NCBI GenBank assembly: GCA_010094045.1
Contig: ML986591.1
Span: forward strand, 79,965 to 143,964
Direction of reading: 5' to 3'
DNA length: 64,000 nucleotides
Source of the DNA: Lojkania enalia
Lineage: Eukaryota > Ascomycota > Dothideomycetes > Pleosporales
Of this stretch, positions 1-10,923 are shown in pieces. The position numbers and the translations under genes were made by a program. Numbering within the stretch: position 1 is the first letter of the stretch; each line of letters opens with the position of its first letter. The notes under the pieces were generated by a model, which worked only from the letters and a program-made list of their open reading frames with translations, was not told the DNA's origin and searched no databases.

Positions 1-27
1 TTGCTTCATCCTCTTACGAAAACACAC

Positions 28-806
28 TTACGCCTCCACCTCGAAAGCCTGGGGGAAGCGGCGCATGTTCTGCTCCAGATTGCCCTTGTTGCGAAGGAAC
101 TGGACGTAGGCACCATCCTCCTTGACACGGCCCTCCTGTCGCTTCTGGATGTACTCCTCGCGGCGGAGGTTGGTGAAGCCCCAGTTCTTGCTGACGATGA
201 TCTTTTGGCGGCCAGGGAACTATGACATATCAGTAAATACGGCCCAAAATGAGTGATGGATAGAAGTGTACCTTGTACTGGGATCGCCTAAGAGCTTCGA
301 TGGCGGTGGCACGTTGGTGGTCCCTTGTTCGGACGGACAAGATGATCTGACCGATGTTCACACGAGCAACAGTTCCGTTGGGCTTGCCGAAAGCACCACG
401 CATGCCTGTCTGCAATCTATCGGCACCGGCACATGACAACATCTTGTTGATACGGATGACATGGTACGGGTGGGCACGGACGCGGAGATGGAAACCTTCC
501 TTTCCGGCAATCTTGACGAGGTATTTGTTGGCGCAGATACGGGCGGCTTCGAGGGCCTCGGAGGACAACTGCTCGTACTCATTGGAAACGAGGTGGACGC
601 AGAGAGGGAAGTCATCAACACCAGCACGCTTACGACCGAGATCGAAGATGCGAATCTTAGGGTCGGGCACACCACGGTTGAAGCGGCTCTTAGGGTACTG
701 AGGCCAGATATCAGCCCAACTCATTCTCTCCTACACAAAATATTCCACATCCACATACCGGCTTGTTCTTGCAGTACCGGTAGCAACGAGCGGGTCTCCT
801 AGCCAT
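28..806 (-). CDS. RPL10: 60S ribosomal protein uL16 (L10)
   Basis: Large-subunit ribosomal protein of 221 residues that sits near the peptidyl-transferase centre and is loaded late, in the cytoplasm. Exons read 759-806, 272-697 and 28-219, with introns 698-758 and 220-271 bounded by GT and AG. The start [16 protein letters not shown] is the invariant family amino terminus, which fixes the ATG at 806-804. The second exon carries [18 protein letters not shown] and the [19 protein letters not shown] block typical of L10e; the last exon ends in EVEA. Length equals the usual eukaryotic length. It lies in tandem with another ribosomal protein gene (RPL30) on the same strand. Identity is certain; only exact splice positions are inferred. 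Confidence 0.96.
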
Positions 807-1266
807 TGTGTCGGTTGTCAGGCCTGATTTCAAATCAATTAGTTGAGCGTTCGATCGCGAGCGCGCGGAGAGCGGGAGGCTGTTACTGCGACGAAATATC
901 AATATTGGGTCTTCTAGTAGAGCAAGATAAGTTCCGCTTCTTACCCTGTACTTATATGCGGTTGTGGTAGTGAAGGAGTTTAAGAGCAAGTTCTTGCGTC
1001 GGGGCAGGTGTACTTGAATTACAAAGTGGGAGGCAAAAGACGCTAGACCATATTAGGTGATAGCCGAAGGGCGCTTCGTTTGTTTCACAAGCTGATTTCC
1101 AAGCATCATTTAACACAGAGCATGCACGGTCACAGTCAAGGAGTCATATCATAGAGGAGCCTTGTGGCGCACGAATCTATTCATTGCATTGGATATCGTA
1201 CTATTTGATTCACCGTGCATTTTGAGACTGCCTGTCCGAACCAACTAACGCCGTGATCCTTTAAAT
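807..1266. other. intergenic: RPL10 upstream and RPL30 downstream region
   Basis: About 460 nt between the RPL10 start and the RPL30 stop on the same strand. It must hold the RPL10 promoter and RPL30 3' end. I see no convincing open frame and no motif I can name with confidence. Confidence 0.6.
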
Positions 1267-1852
1267 CTATTGTGCGGGCTGAGCCGTGAGAATGTCGGAG
1301 TCACCTATGGTTATGTTAACCATCAATGCCTTCACTCAATCTAAGTGGGAAAGCTTACCAGCGTCGAGAATGGCCATGGTGGAGCAGCGGAAGAGCTTGC
1401 CGCAGGCGGTGCCCAACTCGATCTAAAGAACGTGCATGTTAGTCGATGGCCCTCCGAAGTCATAGGAGACCTCTTCTCAGGGCCTGCCCTCGGAGCCTGT
1501 TCACAGTGTCTCGTCGTTGGGCCATGAGAATGGCTAGGGGTATTGCTACGTACGTTGTTGCCAGAGAAGTGGTGGACGGAGGTCTTGGATAGCATGGAGT
1601 AGTACTCGAGCTCAGACTTCCTCAGAGGGGGGGTGTTGCCAGCAATGATGACAAGCTTGGCCTTGCCGGACCTCAGTGACTTGAGGGTGCTCTTGTAGCC
1701 GAGTGTGACTTTCTACAATTCCATCGTTGTTAGCTTGTCAAAAGTCTTCGCGGAGGAGTGTGGCGTGCAGGGTAACCTACTCCGGACTTCATAACAAGCG
1801 CAAGGCGCGAGTTGATGGAGTCGGCTGTCTTCTTAGTCTTCTTGGGTGCCAT
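1267..1852 (-). CDS. RPL30: 60S ribosomal protein eL30
   Basis: Ribosomal protein of 110 residues. Four exons: 1781-1852, 1554-1712, 1359-1422 and 1267-1304; introns 1713-1780, 1423-1553 and 1305-1358 all have GT..AG ends, and exon lengths (72, 159, 64, 38) keep frame. The protein starts [20 protein letters not shown], contains the L7Ae/L30e fold segment [20 protein letters not shown] and [17 protein letters not shown], and the [11 protein letters not shown] block before the end DILTAQPAQ. Length matches the family (about 105-115). In yeast L30 regulates splicing of its own transcript; whether that happens here cannot be seen. Neighbour RPL10 is downstream on the same strand. Confidence 0.95.
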
Positions 1853-2304
1853 CGTTGCTTGTTCTGCTCCGGCGGATCGGTTGACAGTGTTGGAGGTTGC
1901 GGTTGTCGTAGTTCAGTTTTTACTACTACTTACGAGTTTTCGTTTTCGCAGTGCTTGTGGGCAAATCTTGGCAAACTAACACATAGGCGAGAGAGGAGCT
2001 AACCGGATACGTTGGAGTAGCCCAACCTTGGGACTTGGAAACCGAGCACTTATTGTCGAATAGTCCCCGCATGCCACATCAAAATCACTGTTCCATCTTC
2101 ATTGGTATAAAAATGTTCTATAGGTGGATAATTCTCAGAATCACCTCTTTAGATCAATGGGACTAAATAGAAGCATACCACCGCTTGCTCCCCGCCAAGG
2201 ATATTACCCGCCCACTTCACTAAACCTTCAACACCTAAACATACAACTATTCGCGTCATTAATGCCTGCGTAACAGAGTGGCAACATATCTCCATAGCCA
2301 TTTT
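1853..2304. other. intergenic: RPL30 promoter and ADH 3' region
   Basis: About 450 nt separating the RPL30 start from the end of the alcohol dehydrogenase gene on the same strand. No supported gene. It includes a pyrimidine/AT-rich stretch just upstream of RPL30. Confidence 0.6.
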
Positions 2305-3641
2305 TTAGTCGAACAACACACCCATTCTTCCCTGAGCCTTGTGCGAGTTCTGGCATATGTCAGATTACGCTTATCGAGGAAATTGAGGTTTAATTGCCGG
2401 ACGTACCATGAGCTCGATCATCTTTGGAAGATCTTCGAGCTTATAATGAGTTAAGTGAGGCTTTATGTTGTGCTTTGCGCTGAACTCGATTGCAGGCTTC
2501 ATATTGTGGCTCGCTGTTTCTACATTAGCAGCAGATCAATATGCTCTAGTCTTCAATCGCCTACTCCCGTTGCTTGAACCCTTCACCCTAAAGCGCCCCA
2601 GCGCGACATCAAGAGCGTTGATCTCTAACGGCTGTCTCGGAATACCAACAATCATTAAGAGTCCAAGGCCCGGCTTGATGATCGCTGGAGCATCATCATA
2701 CGACTTCTTAGAAGCTGTAAAGTTTATCGCAGCATCAACACCACCCCCAGTGATTTCGAGGACCTTGTTCTGCCAGTCTTTGTCAGTCATCGAGTTGAAG
2801 ACATAGTCGGCGCCGCATTTCTTCGCTTCTTCTAGCGCTTGATCCGCAATATCCAGCCCAATGACCTTATAACCCATTGCCCTAAAGGACTGTTAGCACG
2901 CACTGGGAAAATTATTGAACTGACATACTTTGCGTATTGGATTCCAAGATGACCCAGCCCTCCACATCCGATTACAGCCAACCATTGCCCCGGCTTAAGT
3001 TCACAATCTTGAACACCATGGAATGCAGTTACACCAGCGCAGAAAAGGGGTGCCGCGGTCTTCGCATCCACTAATCCAAATATCAGATTGTATACTAGCC
3101 ACTATAGGACGGGTGAGGTGCTTACTTCCTTCCGGCAACACCATAGTAGCTCTTGCGTCCACACAGACATATTCCTGGAAGTATCCGTCTAGTGTAAAGC
3201 CCTGCATCTTCGTCTTTCCATTCACGCACCACGAGTTATGCACGTTTCTGCACTGCTCGCACTCGAAACAACAGTCCACCGCGCACAAAAATCCAACCTG
3301 ATCTCCTGCTTTGAACTTGCTAGCAACTTCGCATGAACCAGCCTTAACAACGATTCCGGATGCTTCATGGCCGATGGTCACGGGATTCTTGCCCAGGATT
3401 AAGCCTTGGTCGTTAGGTTCGAAGAGCATTACATCTGAATGGCATAGTGAAGCGCAAGCGACTTTAACTAGGAGCTCGTGCTCTCGTGGTTCTGGTATTG
3501 GGACTTCGTTGAGATGCAACTTATTATCTAGAGCATCATATCTACAAGAATTTAGTGGATTCATTACCAAATTATTTTCAATTCTGAGTAATTGACTACT
3601 AACTGCTGCGCGAGCATAGTCTTTTTTGGTGTGGATCCCAT
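2305..3641 (-). CDS. zinc-dependent alcohol dehydrogenase (medium-chain, ADH1-like)
   Basis: NAD(P)-linked oxidoreductase of the medium-chain zinc family, 354 residues, interconverting alcohols and aldehydes. Six exons: 3604-3641, 3126-3541, 2929-3070, 2565-2881, 2407-2513, 2305-2349; phases close exactly. Catalytic-zinc ligands are visible in SLCHSD (Cys46) and the GHEASG motif (His71); the structural-zinc site has Cys104, 107, 110 and 118; the cofactor loop is GCGGLGHLG. The end, KAQGRMGVLFD, is the usual family carboxyl terminus. The tiny first exon (MGSTPKKTMLAQQ) was chosen because it joins YDALDNKLHLNEVPIPEP without gap. The exon-5 acceptor has two candidates 6 nt upstream or at 2513; I chose 2513 by family spacing. 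Substrate is unknown. Confidence 0.9.
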
Positions 3642-5281
3642 TGTAAGAAACGCTTTATCTACAAAAGCCTCGGTTTGAATGGAATCAAGTATCGAAATCA
3701 AAATATCCAAATAGGAAAGATTTGTCCAACTACAGCTTCAAAGCGGGTATCAAATATTCATATATTTCAGTATAATGATCATCCGTTCTCGGTGCTCGCC
3801 CTTTTTTGTTACGGGCTTCTAGCGGGAAAGCTCTACCGCTAGTCTTCGAGAGGATGATGGTTGCCGATACTATGCGATCCCAGGACAAATAATGCAACTG
3901 GTTTGCACGCGTTGAAACGGATTCTACTAGCTGTATTTCAACTCATGCGACTATAAGACACCGATCTTTCGGGTGCTCCCTTCTACGGTCCAATGATTGT
4001 GGAAGAGATGATTAGTTCATTATTAGCTTGCAGGCGCATTATAAGTAGACGGCAAATATCTCGCGCCATCCAAACCTCGGTCTAAGAGATGTTCAAAGGT
4101 TCGGTCTCGAATTTCCACTTACCCCACAACCCCGCAGTTCGTCCATTGCGATGTGTGCTGGAACGGAAGATGGGATAACGACGTGGCATCATTTTTTCAA
4201 CTGAAGCCAGCAAGGTCCATCGCACCAATCACTGGCGTACTGGATGCGGGATTTGACAATAATACAAGTCATTCATAGGATTTCTCTAGTATTAGGTCAA
4301 GATACGCTAAGCCAACATGTGGATTAGTGTTCTTTGCGTCTTCCGACGACTGGCCTTTGTTACTACCTCATATCTACAGCCTAGTTCCTTACCCAATGAT
4401 AAGGATACACTTATCTCTTTTCCTATATGTTGAAATTATTTATGTTTGTTCATGGCTCTCCTTTTATCTTTATCCGACTGCAGCGACTAATTTCTCGTTT
4501 GCTGGTTCTCATTTATTTCATCTAGGATATTATCTAGATAAAGGTTAATAGCCGATTCAACATGCATTGTGATTTCAATATGAGAAAAACCAGATATACT
4601 GATGCAAGTAAGCTAGATACTCTGATATAACTTACCCCGTGGTAGAAGCACTTGGTTCCCTACTTAACGCTAGCCTATGCCAAGATCTAATGTACTTGCT
4701 TTTGGGAGAAGTACTTGAAGTCGAGAAGTGAGGCTGTGCTGACGCATAAAAAAAAAATGGGAATCTCATTGACCCAATGATTTTGGCAAGGGGTTTGCAC
4801 AGCCCAAGTTAGGTGCTCATGCGTTCACTCTTCTCCAATCGTGAACGCTGTGTGGTCCCAATTTGGTTAGTCCATTGTATAGCTTCGCCTTCTACCAAAC
4901 TTCATCTCAGTCTTCCCCTTCTTGTCCGGAAGTCCCTTTTTTTCAACCGGGCGGCAGCCTGATGCAGAGAACACTGTCTCGTATTAAAGCTTTTGGGCCC
5001 GCTTCAGCCTTTTTTTTTTTTTTCTTATTCATATCTGTGGTGAGAGGCGAATCTTGTCTCAGGGAGGGAGATGAGGAGCTGAACTGGTTGGTTGAGGATG
5101 GCCAGCAGGCCATATTTATGTATATAAGGAAGGGTATATCAGCTGATATTAGCGTGATTTAATATCATACGACGGCATCCGATACAACCTGCAACCGGAT
5201 AACTCGCTCCCGTACGGTAGTAGGGAATCGTACTCAGTAGACTCGCCAAATCCCTATCACAATATCAGTCATTATATCTTA
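3642..5281. other. gene-poor intergenic region
   Basis: About 1.6 kb upstream of the ADH gene. Open frames here (for example 4327-4548 and 4863-5162 on plus) lack recognisable domains, and the second is driven by a T tract near 5010-5023. No supported gene, RNA or repeat unit seen. Confidence 0.55.
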
Positions 5282-6585
5282 ATGGCTTTCTACAACAATG
5301 TCATATTCGTCTTCACAACTCTTGTTATTTTCAGCCTTCCTAGCTCCCAGGCAGCAGATCCAAATACAATGAACGCAATCCGTCAAGAAAGCGACCGTGT
5401 AGGGTGGACGAACACGCCCAATCGCCGCGGCATTATCGATATTCTCTATATTTGTCTCTTTACCGTCTTCCTCTGCTGCTAGACCGCTATTCACCCAAAT
5501 ATACCGTACCCGAAAGCGACAAGGGCATAGTTTTTAGTAAGATTATGTGTTTCGTTATTGGTGCGGTTGCACCAGAGATCTTTATAAGCATAGCTTTTGC
5601 GGAACGGGAGAAAGCTTTAATCACCAGGCTCAAAACACCATCAACACTGCAAGAGGATCAACGTACCAAAACTACCGGGTTCTATGGTACAATGGGAGGC
5701 TTCTGTGTACGCTAGTCGCCGCGAGATGATCCAAGCGTGATAGAGTACGAATTTCTCGATGCCGAAGAAGTTTATCTCTTAGTTGAGAAGGGAGTTATCG
5801 CTGCCAATGTGTTATCAACGGCCAAGGAAATCGCGGATAAGGGGAAGGCCGATGGAGTTATTAAGGCATTTGCTTTACTCCAAATCCTTTGGTTAGTAGT
5901 TCAAAGTATCGCCCGCAGAATCCAGCACCTCCCGCTCACGACACTCGAAATTAGTACCCTTGCTTATATTCCCTGCGCATATTTACTATTTTGGATCTGG
6001 TGGGATAAGCCCTTCGATGTAGGCGTCCCCACGTACGTAAATGTACCCGTAGACAATGGCAAAATCAAAATAGAAGGAGAGCAGGTTATTTCACCCTTCC
6101 CATACCAGCATATTGATATGATGGGCGAGTGTTGGAATGCCATTGTAGAAAACGGAAAAATCTTCTGGAAAATAAGACTTCTCACTGTCCCCAGATTCGT
6201 CTTTCTTGTCGTTGGCGGCATACATTTAATTGCCTGGAACTTTTCGTTTCCAACAGATTTTGAGGCAAATGCATGGCGAGTCTGCTCACTGGTTCTTACC
6301 ACGTCCGTTCCCCTGACTTGGGTTATTGGACATGGGTTAGCATGGATAGGAAAGCGCAACGCGAATAATATCCGGGAAGAGATTGAGGATAGGTTAGATG
6401 CAAAATCGTCCAAGAGGCTTTCCTATGTCGGAATGCTTATAATAGGAGTACAAGTGCTTGGATTTGGGTTATACGCGATAGCAAGGCTATATCTCCTATT
6501 CGAGGTGTTTTTAGCTTTGAGGAGCGTACCGGAAGTGATTTATGACACGCCAGAGTGGACTAATTTCCTTCCTCATTTCTCGTAG
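5282..6585 (+). pseudogene. broken fungal multi-pass membrane protein gene
   Basis: Degraded member of a large Pezizomycotina family of integral membrane proteins of unknown function. The amino end has a signal peptide (MAFYNNVIFVFTTLVIF...) followed by the family block GWTNTPNRRGIIDILYICLFTVFLC. A stop at 5480-5482 falls where the family has Trp (TGG to TAG), reading continues TAIHPNIPYPKA, then a second stop at 5528-5530. The coding signal then shifts to another frame (KIMCFVIGAVAPEIFISIAFAERE, about 5533-5610; FYGTMGGFCV near 5680-5712). An intact 282-codon frame from 5737 to 6585 holds the carboxyl part with several hydrophobic helices and IQHLPLTTLEISTLAYIPCAYLLFWIWWDKP-type family sequence (quoted as separate short motifs in the family). 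Unrecognised introns could explain part of the breaks, but two in-frame stops plus shifts favour a pseudogene. Confidence 0.6.
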
Positions 6586-6752
6586 TTGGATCACAATGGT
6601 GAATTTTCTATTACCCTCTTTGAGACTACAGTCATGAGCAGATGAATGAGCCTGTTCCATGTCTGGATATACTTAGCCCTCATCTGGAGCAATCTTAGTA
6701 TCATTAACATTATGTATATTCGCTAAAATGATCCCCAACCCATATAAAGTCT

Positions 6753-8223
6753 CTACTGCTCACTATCCTCCCTCTTAATGGCCCTCTCTCTGGTATTCCT
6801 AACCTCCCACTCGAACTCTCTCAGCGCCCTCAACTCACTCCCCACGAACAACCCACCCATCAACCCCTCCAAAACGCCCACACTCAGCCCCAAAGAACTA
6901 ACAAACATCAATATGAAGCTCACATAATTATGCGGACTCCACCAAACGGCCACAAAACACCCCACAGTCAACAAGAATTGGAAGCCGAAATGTCCCATCC
7001 GCAACCGCCGCTGCGTTCTCTCGCGGGCTGTGTATTTGGTGATTGTAGCGAGAATCTCGTCGTATGTTTCGATAGCTAAATAGGTCTCTGGAAGTGCGAG
7101 GGTACCGTTAGATGGAGCGGCAATAGGGGACGGGTTACGGATGAGCGTTGCTTCGATAGAGAAATGGTCTGATAATGAGCAGTGAAGTGTAGGATGCCGC
7201 ATCATCATCCCGACACTTGCCTCCTTCAGCGTCCATTCCGGTGTCCGTTCTCCACTCGCATCATGATGCTCTCCGCTGCTAAAGAATATGTAATCTAGCC
7301 TTTTAGCATTGGGATCGGGTACCGATGGATCTATGGTCACATTCTCGCCCTTTGCTAATCGCTTTTTATGTGCTTCGTTCCAGCGCCAGGAGTTGAAGGC
7401 GCTGTCGCATGTTGTACCGTTTTTGTCGATGTTGAATTGTGCGTCTGGCATTGGGAGACCGCGAAGCTTCTCGACTTTGTCTTTTGCGGCGCCGAGGGAG
7501 GAGTCTGGGTGTAATATCCGCCATACGTCTCGGACGGGTGACTGCGTTTCTATTATTCGGTGTGCGAGAGATAGAGGCACCATGTTGAAGTCTCCAAGAC
7601 CGATGACTAGGTGGCCGCGCTCGGCCGCTCCCCGCATGAGCTTCGCTATTTCCCATGCTTGGGCTGTTCGATGGCAAATGTACGAATCGTGGGGTTCTGT
7701 CTCATAGGGGGCGTGGAGCTGTGGCATCGTTAATGCTATTCAATTGCGAGCTCGAGTTAGGGCTGAGGGTAGTTACATGTGTGCAAAAGACTTCAACAAT
7801 GTCCCTCCGCCTCTCGCCCATCCGTATCCTCGCAGAAGCAACACCCTTACCCACAAACCAATCGCCTCTATGAACAGCTGCGGGCCTTCCATTGAGTGGA
7901 TATTGCACCATGTTACTCTCCTCAATCGGCCATCGCGACAGAATGACCAACCCGCCCCCAAATATCCCGCTGTAGTAAAATTTTCCATACGGTAGCAAAT
8001 GTTTTGTCTTATCCCGTATAGAATTATAATCCTGCTGCGTCCAGCATTCCTGAAGCCCGACAATGTCTGGCGGCGGATTAGCAGCGGCGATCTGATTGCC
8101 AATCTCCGTAAGGCGTTCGTTCCGCCATTTGGCAAGGAATTTTAGGCCCCAGCAATTGAGGGAGAGAACACGGAGGGATGACGGGGGATCTGGCATGAAG
8201 GGGGAATTTGGAGGGTCGCGCAT
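6753..8223 (-). CDS. ISC1: inositol phosphosphingolipid phospholipase C (neutral sphingomyelinase type)
   Basis: Hydrolyses inositol phosphosphingolipids to ceramides; 470 residues in two exons (7777-8223 and 6753-7718; intron 7719-7776). The amino-terminal part is an endonuclease/exonuclease/phosphatase fold: LSLNCWGLK (Asn23), VGLQECW (Glu59), the GLGDFNM motif, and SDHFSIEATL with the catalytic Asp-His pair. Splicing CTH to LHAPYE restores the family sequence. The carboxyl end has two hydrophobic helices (GFQFLLTVGCFVAVWW and a second starting FILMFVSSLGLSVG) followed by basic and acidic residues, matching the membrane-anchored yeast and animal enzymes. It is divergent from SWD3 with about 200 nt between starts, so the two probably share a promoter region. 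Confidence 0.93.
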
Positions 8224-8429
8224 GAGCTGCGGAGGCGGGTGTGGTGAAAACTATAGTGAGGCATTGACGCCAGAGCTATCGAGGCTCGATGTTAATTAAT
8301 GCAGGGATCAAGCTTCACCGCCTCCTGCACGTGAAGGATCGACGCGTAGCCGCGGCAGAATATTTGCGATCCGCGTTTGCATTGCTGCTAGCCAACTTGA
8401 CGTTCGGCAACGATTCTTGCGGGACAACA

Positions 8430-9707
8430 ATGGACGGCAATCGCGATTCTCCGCCAAAACGACGACGAGAGGGTAACGAGGATGAATACGATTCGCCGCC
8501 GCGGAAGCGCTCGGTCTCACGATCGCCCACTGATGCGTCTCCGCAGTATAGGCTTGCGGAGCGGCCAGCAGCGCGGCGATACAGCAGAGTAGACGACAGC
8601 GACGACGACAGGCGATACTACCGCGACCGCCGATCTCCACGTTCAAGATCCCGCTCACGCTCAAGGTCGTTATCCCGGCGGTCAAACTCACCATCTAGAA
8701 CCCCTCCCCCGCCCAAGCCGTCCTCCCTTAACTACAAACCCGCCCTCATCCTACGAGGCCACAAAAAAGGCATCTCAGCAGTAAAATTCTCACCTGACGG
8801 CCGCTGGATAGCATCCTGTTCGGCCGACTGCACCATCAAAATCTGGGCATACCCCTCTGGCGCCCTCGAGCATACACTTGAAGGTCACCTGGCTGGCATA
8901 TCCACTCTATCCTGGTCCCCGGACTCTAAAATCCTAGCCTCAGGCTCTGACGACAAGACGATCCGCTTGTGGGACATCTCCACAGGCCAGGCGCATCCCA
9001 CGCCGTTCATCGGGCACCACAACTACGTTTATTCCATTGCTTTTTCGCCGAAAGGCAATATGCTTGTCAGCGGGAGCTATGACGAGGCTGTTTTCCTGTG
9101 GGATGTCAGAGCAGCGAGGGTAATGAGGAGTCTGCCTGCGCATTCTGATCCAGTGGGAGGTGTAGACTTTGTGCAAGACGGGACGCTCATCGTTTCCTGT
9201 GCGAACGACGGGCTCATTCGTGTCTGGGATACGGCGACGGGGCAATGCCTGCGGACTCTTGTTCATGAAGATAATGCGCCTGTCACTTCCGTGCGATTTT
9301 CACCTAATGGGAAATATGTACTGGCCTGGACGCTAGACTCGTGCATCCGGCTATGGAATTACATCGAGGGCAAGGGCAAATGCGTTAAGACATATCAGGG
9401 CCACGTCAACAAGAAGTATAGTCTGCAAGGGGCATTCGGAACCTACGGAGGAATCGAGTTATCGTATCAGTACGCGTTCGTAGCTTCGGGGAGTGAGGAC
9501 GGGAATATCTTGCTATGGGACGTCAGCTCAAAAAACGTTCTACAGACACTCGAGGGGCACAAAGATGCAGTCTTGTCCGTAGACACACACCCCACTGAGG
9601 CGGTCATTGTGAGCGGTGGTCTGGACAAGACGGCTCGGATCTGGAAAATGAATGCAGAATCCGTCGACGGCACTCCAGTTGCGGAAACGAATAGTACTAT
9701 GGAGTAG
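8430..9707 (+). CDS. SWD3: WD40 protein, WDR5/Swd3-like COMPASS subunit
   Basis: Seven-bladed WD40 propeller of the WDR5/Swd3 type, a core scaffold of the Set1/COMPASS histone H3K4 methyltransferase. Single exon, 425 residues; the start at 8430 follows an A-rich context and begins MDGNRDSPPKRRR. Residues about 1-105 are a charged, disordered arm with a serine-arginine stretch (SRSRSRSRSLSRR). WD repeats follow from ILRGHKKGISAVKFSPDG onward with repeated GH..WD spacing (IKIWAYPSG, IRLWDISTG, VFLWDVRAA, IRVWDTATG, IRLWNYIEG, ILLWDVSSK, ARIWKMNAE). The segment GHVNKKYSLQGAF is a strong Swd3/WDR5 signature. An upstream in-frame ATG at 8289 would add 47 unlikely residues. Divergent partner: ISC1. 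Confidence 0.88.
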   Translation: MDGNRDSPPKRRREGNEDEYDSPPRKRSVSRSPTDASPQYRLAERPAARRYSRVDDSDDDRRYYRDRRSPRSRSRSRSRSLSRRSNSPSRTPPPPKPSSLNYKPALILRGHKKGISAVKFSPDGRWIASCSADCTIKIWAYPSGALEHTLEGHLAGISTLSWSPDSKILASGSDDKTIRLWDISTGQAHPTPFIGHHNYVYSIAFSPKGNMLVSGSYDEAVFLWDVRAARVMRSLPAHSDPVGGVDFVQDGTLIVSCANDGLIRVWDTATGQCLRTLVHEDNAPVTSVRFSPNGKYVLAWTLDSCIRLWNYIEGKGKCVKTYQGHVNKKYSLQGAFGTYGGIELSYQYAFVASGSEDGNILLWDVSSKNVLQTLEGHKDAVLSVDTHPTEAVIVSGGLDKTARIWKMNAESVDGTPVAETNSTME

Positions 9708-10173
9708 AGCTGAGACGTATTCAAACCTCTTCAATTTTGGACAGGAATCTTCATGGCGTTTAGATACCCACTTTTTGCTTTGGATATTGTAGGGATATAG
9801 CATATTGTTGATACACCCGACTGGAAATCACATCTCATTCTCACTTCAATTGATCCCCACTTATTTTCGTTGTGACAACACCCAAGAATACTCCATATAA
9901 GCATTCCTACATTTGCCCACTTCGTCCCCCAATCCAGCACACCACCCACCTCCTCGTGCCCCTCCTACCTACCCTAAAAAATATAGCAAAACCCAGTTTT
10001 TTTTTTCTCCGCGCCTAGAGTCGAAGTAGGAACCTTTCGGTAAGCAACAGATAACCACTCCAGCCGAACGTGATAGACTAACTGCACCAAGCAGAGTTCA
10101 CAAATAAAAACATTACATATCCGCTTATTCTGCGAGAAAGGAAAGGAACTGGCAGAAAATGGGGTTGACAAGA

Positions 10174-10175
<2 letters not shown>

Positions 10176-10204
<29 letters not shown>
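10176..10204 (+). repeat. poly-G tract of 29 bases
   Basis: Uninterrupted run of 29 G on plus (poly-C on minus), preceded by a short GA run and followed by further G-rich bases. Such a tract could form quadruplex structure and is prone to length error in assembly. Confidence 0.9.
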
Positions 10205-10763
10205 TGGGACGGGAAGGAAGGCTAATGAGAAAATAGAATATTCGGGGTTAGATATCTAAGGTGGGTTGATTGATTCCTTACGGCTATTTTTCGGCTTCAG
10301 GATATAAAGTTGATAGCTTGTTGTCATTAGAATCGATTTTTAATTTCGATTGCTTGGAACTGGAAGGCGGTCGGCTAGGGCCTGAGCAGGTACTAAGGAT
10401 GGCTAAGAAGGAAAGAAAGACGATAAGGTATCTCGGCTACTACCAATCGCCGTAGGTTTGATTGACTAATTAGTGTTTAGTAGGGTATATTAAGTGGGAC
10501 TCTTACGAAGAACTATCTAGAAGCGATAAGGGGAAGACCACAGCGCTTTCTATATTGAGAAAACCCGCCCAGAAGCTCGATCGAATAAAAACACCCCGTC
10601 CTTCCAACTGTACACTGCTATAAGAATTATGAAGTTACGGTCGTTGAAGCCCACCAAGGCCATTCGCTTAATATTCACGTTTCGAGTTATGTCAAGGTAC
10701 AATATTTATATATATACAAATGCAAGACGAGTGACGTTGTAAGATGAGTAGTGCTCAGCGTGG

Positions 10764-10783
10764 AAAAAAAAAAAAAAAAAAAA
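10764..10783 (+). repeat. poly-A tract of 20 bases
   Basis: Uninterrupted run of 20 A on plus, about 140 nt downstream of the COQ1 stop (COQ1 is on minus). Simple homopolymer; no flanking duplication seen that would mark a retroposed sequence. Confidence 0.85.
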
Positions 10784-10923
10784 CACGTATGCAAGAATGC
10801 ACCGTCTCCACTGCGCCGTTTCAACAATTAATCGAAATCCATGTCTGTTATCGCCTCGCCTCGATATTCGTACAATGACGTCCTTTTTCTAAATGCAGAT
10901 TCGCAAAATGCTTTTTCAGTGCT

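Larger units (their letters stand above)
9708..10923. other. intergenic region between convergent SWD3 and COQ1
   Basis: About 1.2 kb after SWD3 and before the COQ1 stop. It carries two long homopolymers (reported separately) and an unremarkable 61-codon frame at 10270-10455. No supported gene. Confidence 0.6.

Noticed and set aside
358..675. Long frames on both strands inside RPL10
   Set aside because: They are shadows of the conserved RPL10 coding exon; the minus frame with the L10 motifs explains the conservation.
4863..5162. 99-codon frame with a Phe run
   Set aside because: The hydrophobic core comes from a T homopolymer; there is no other sign of coding.
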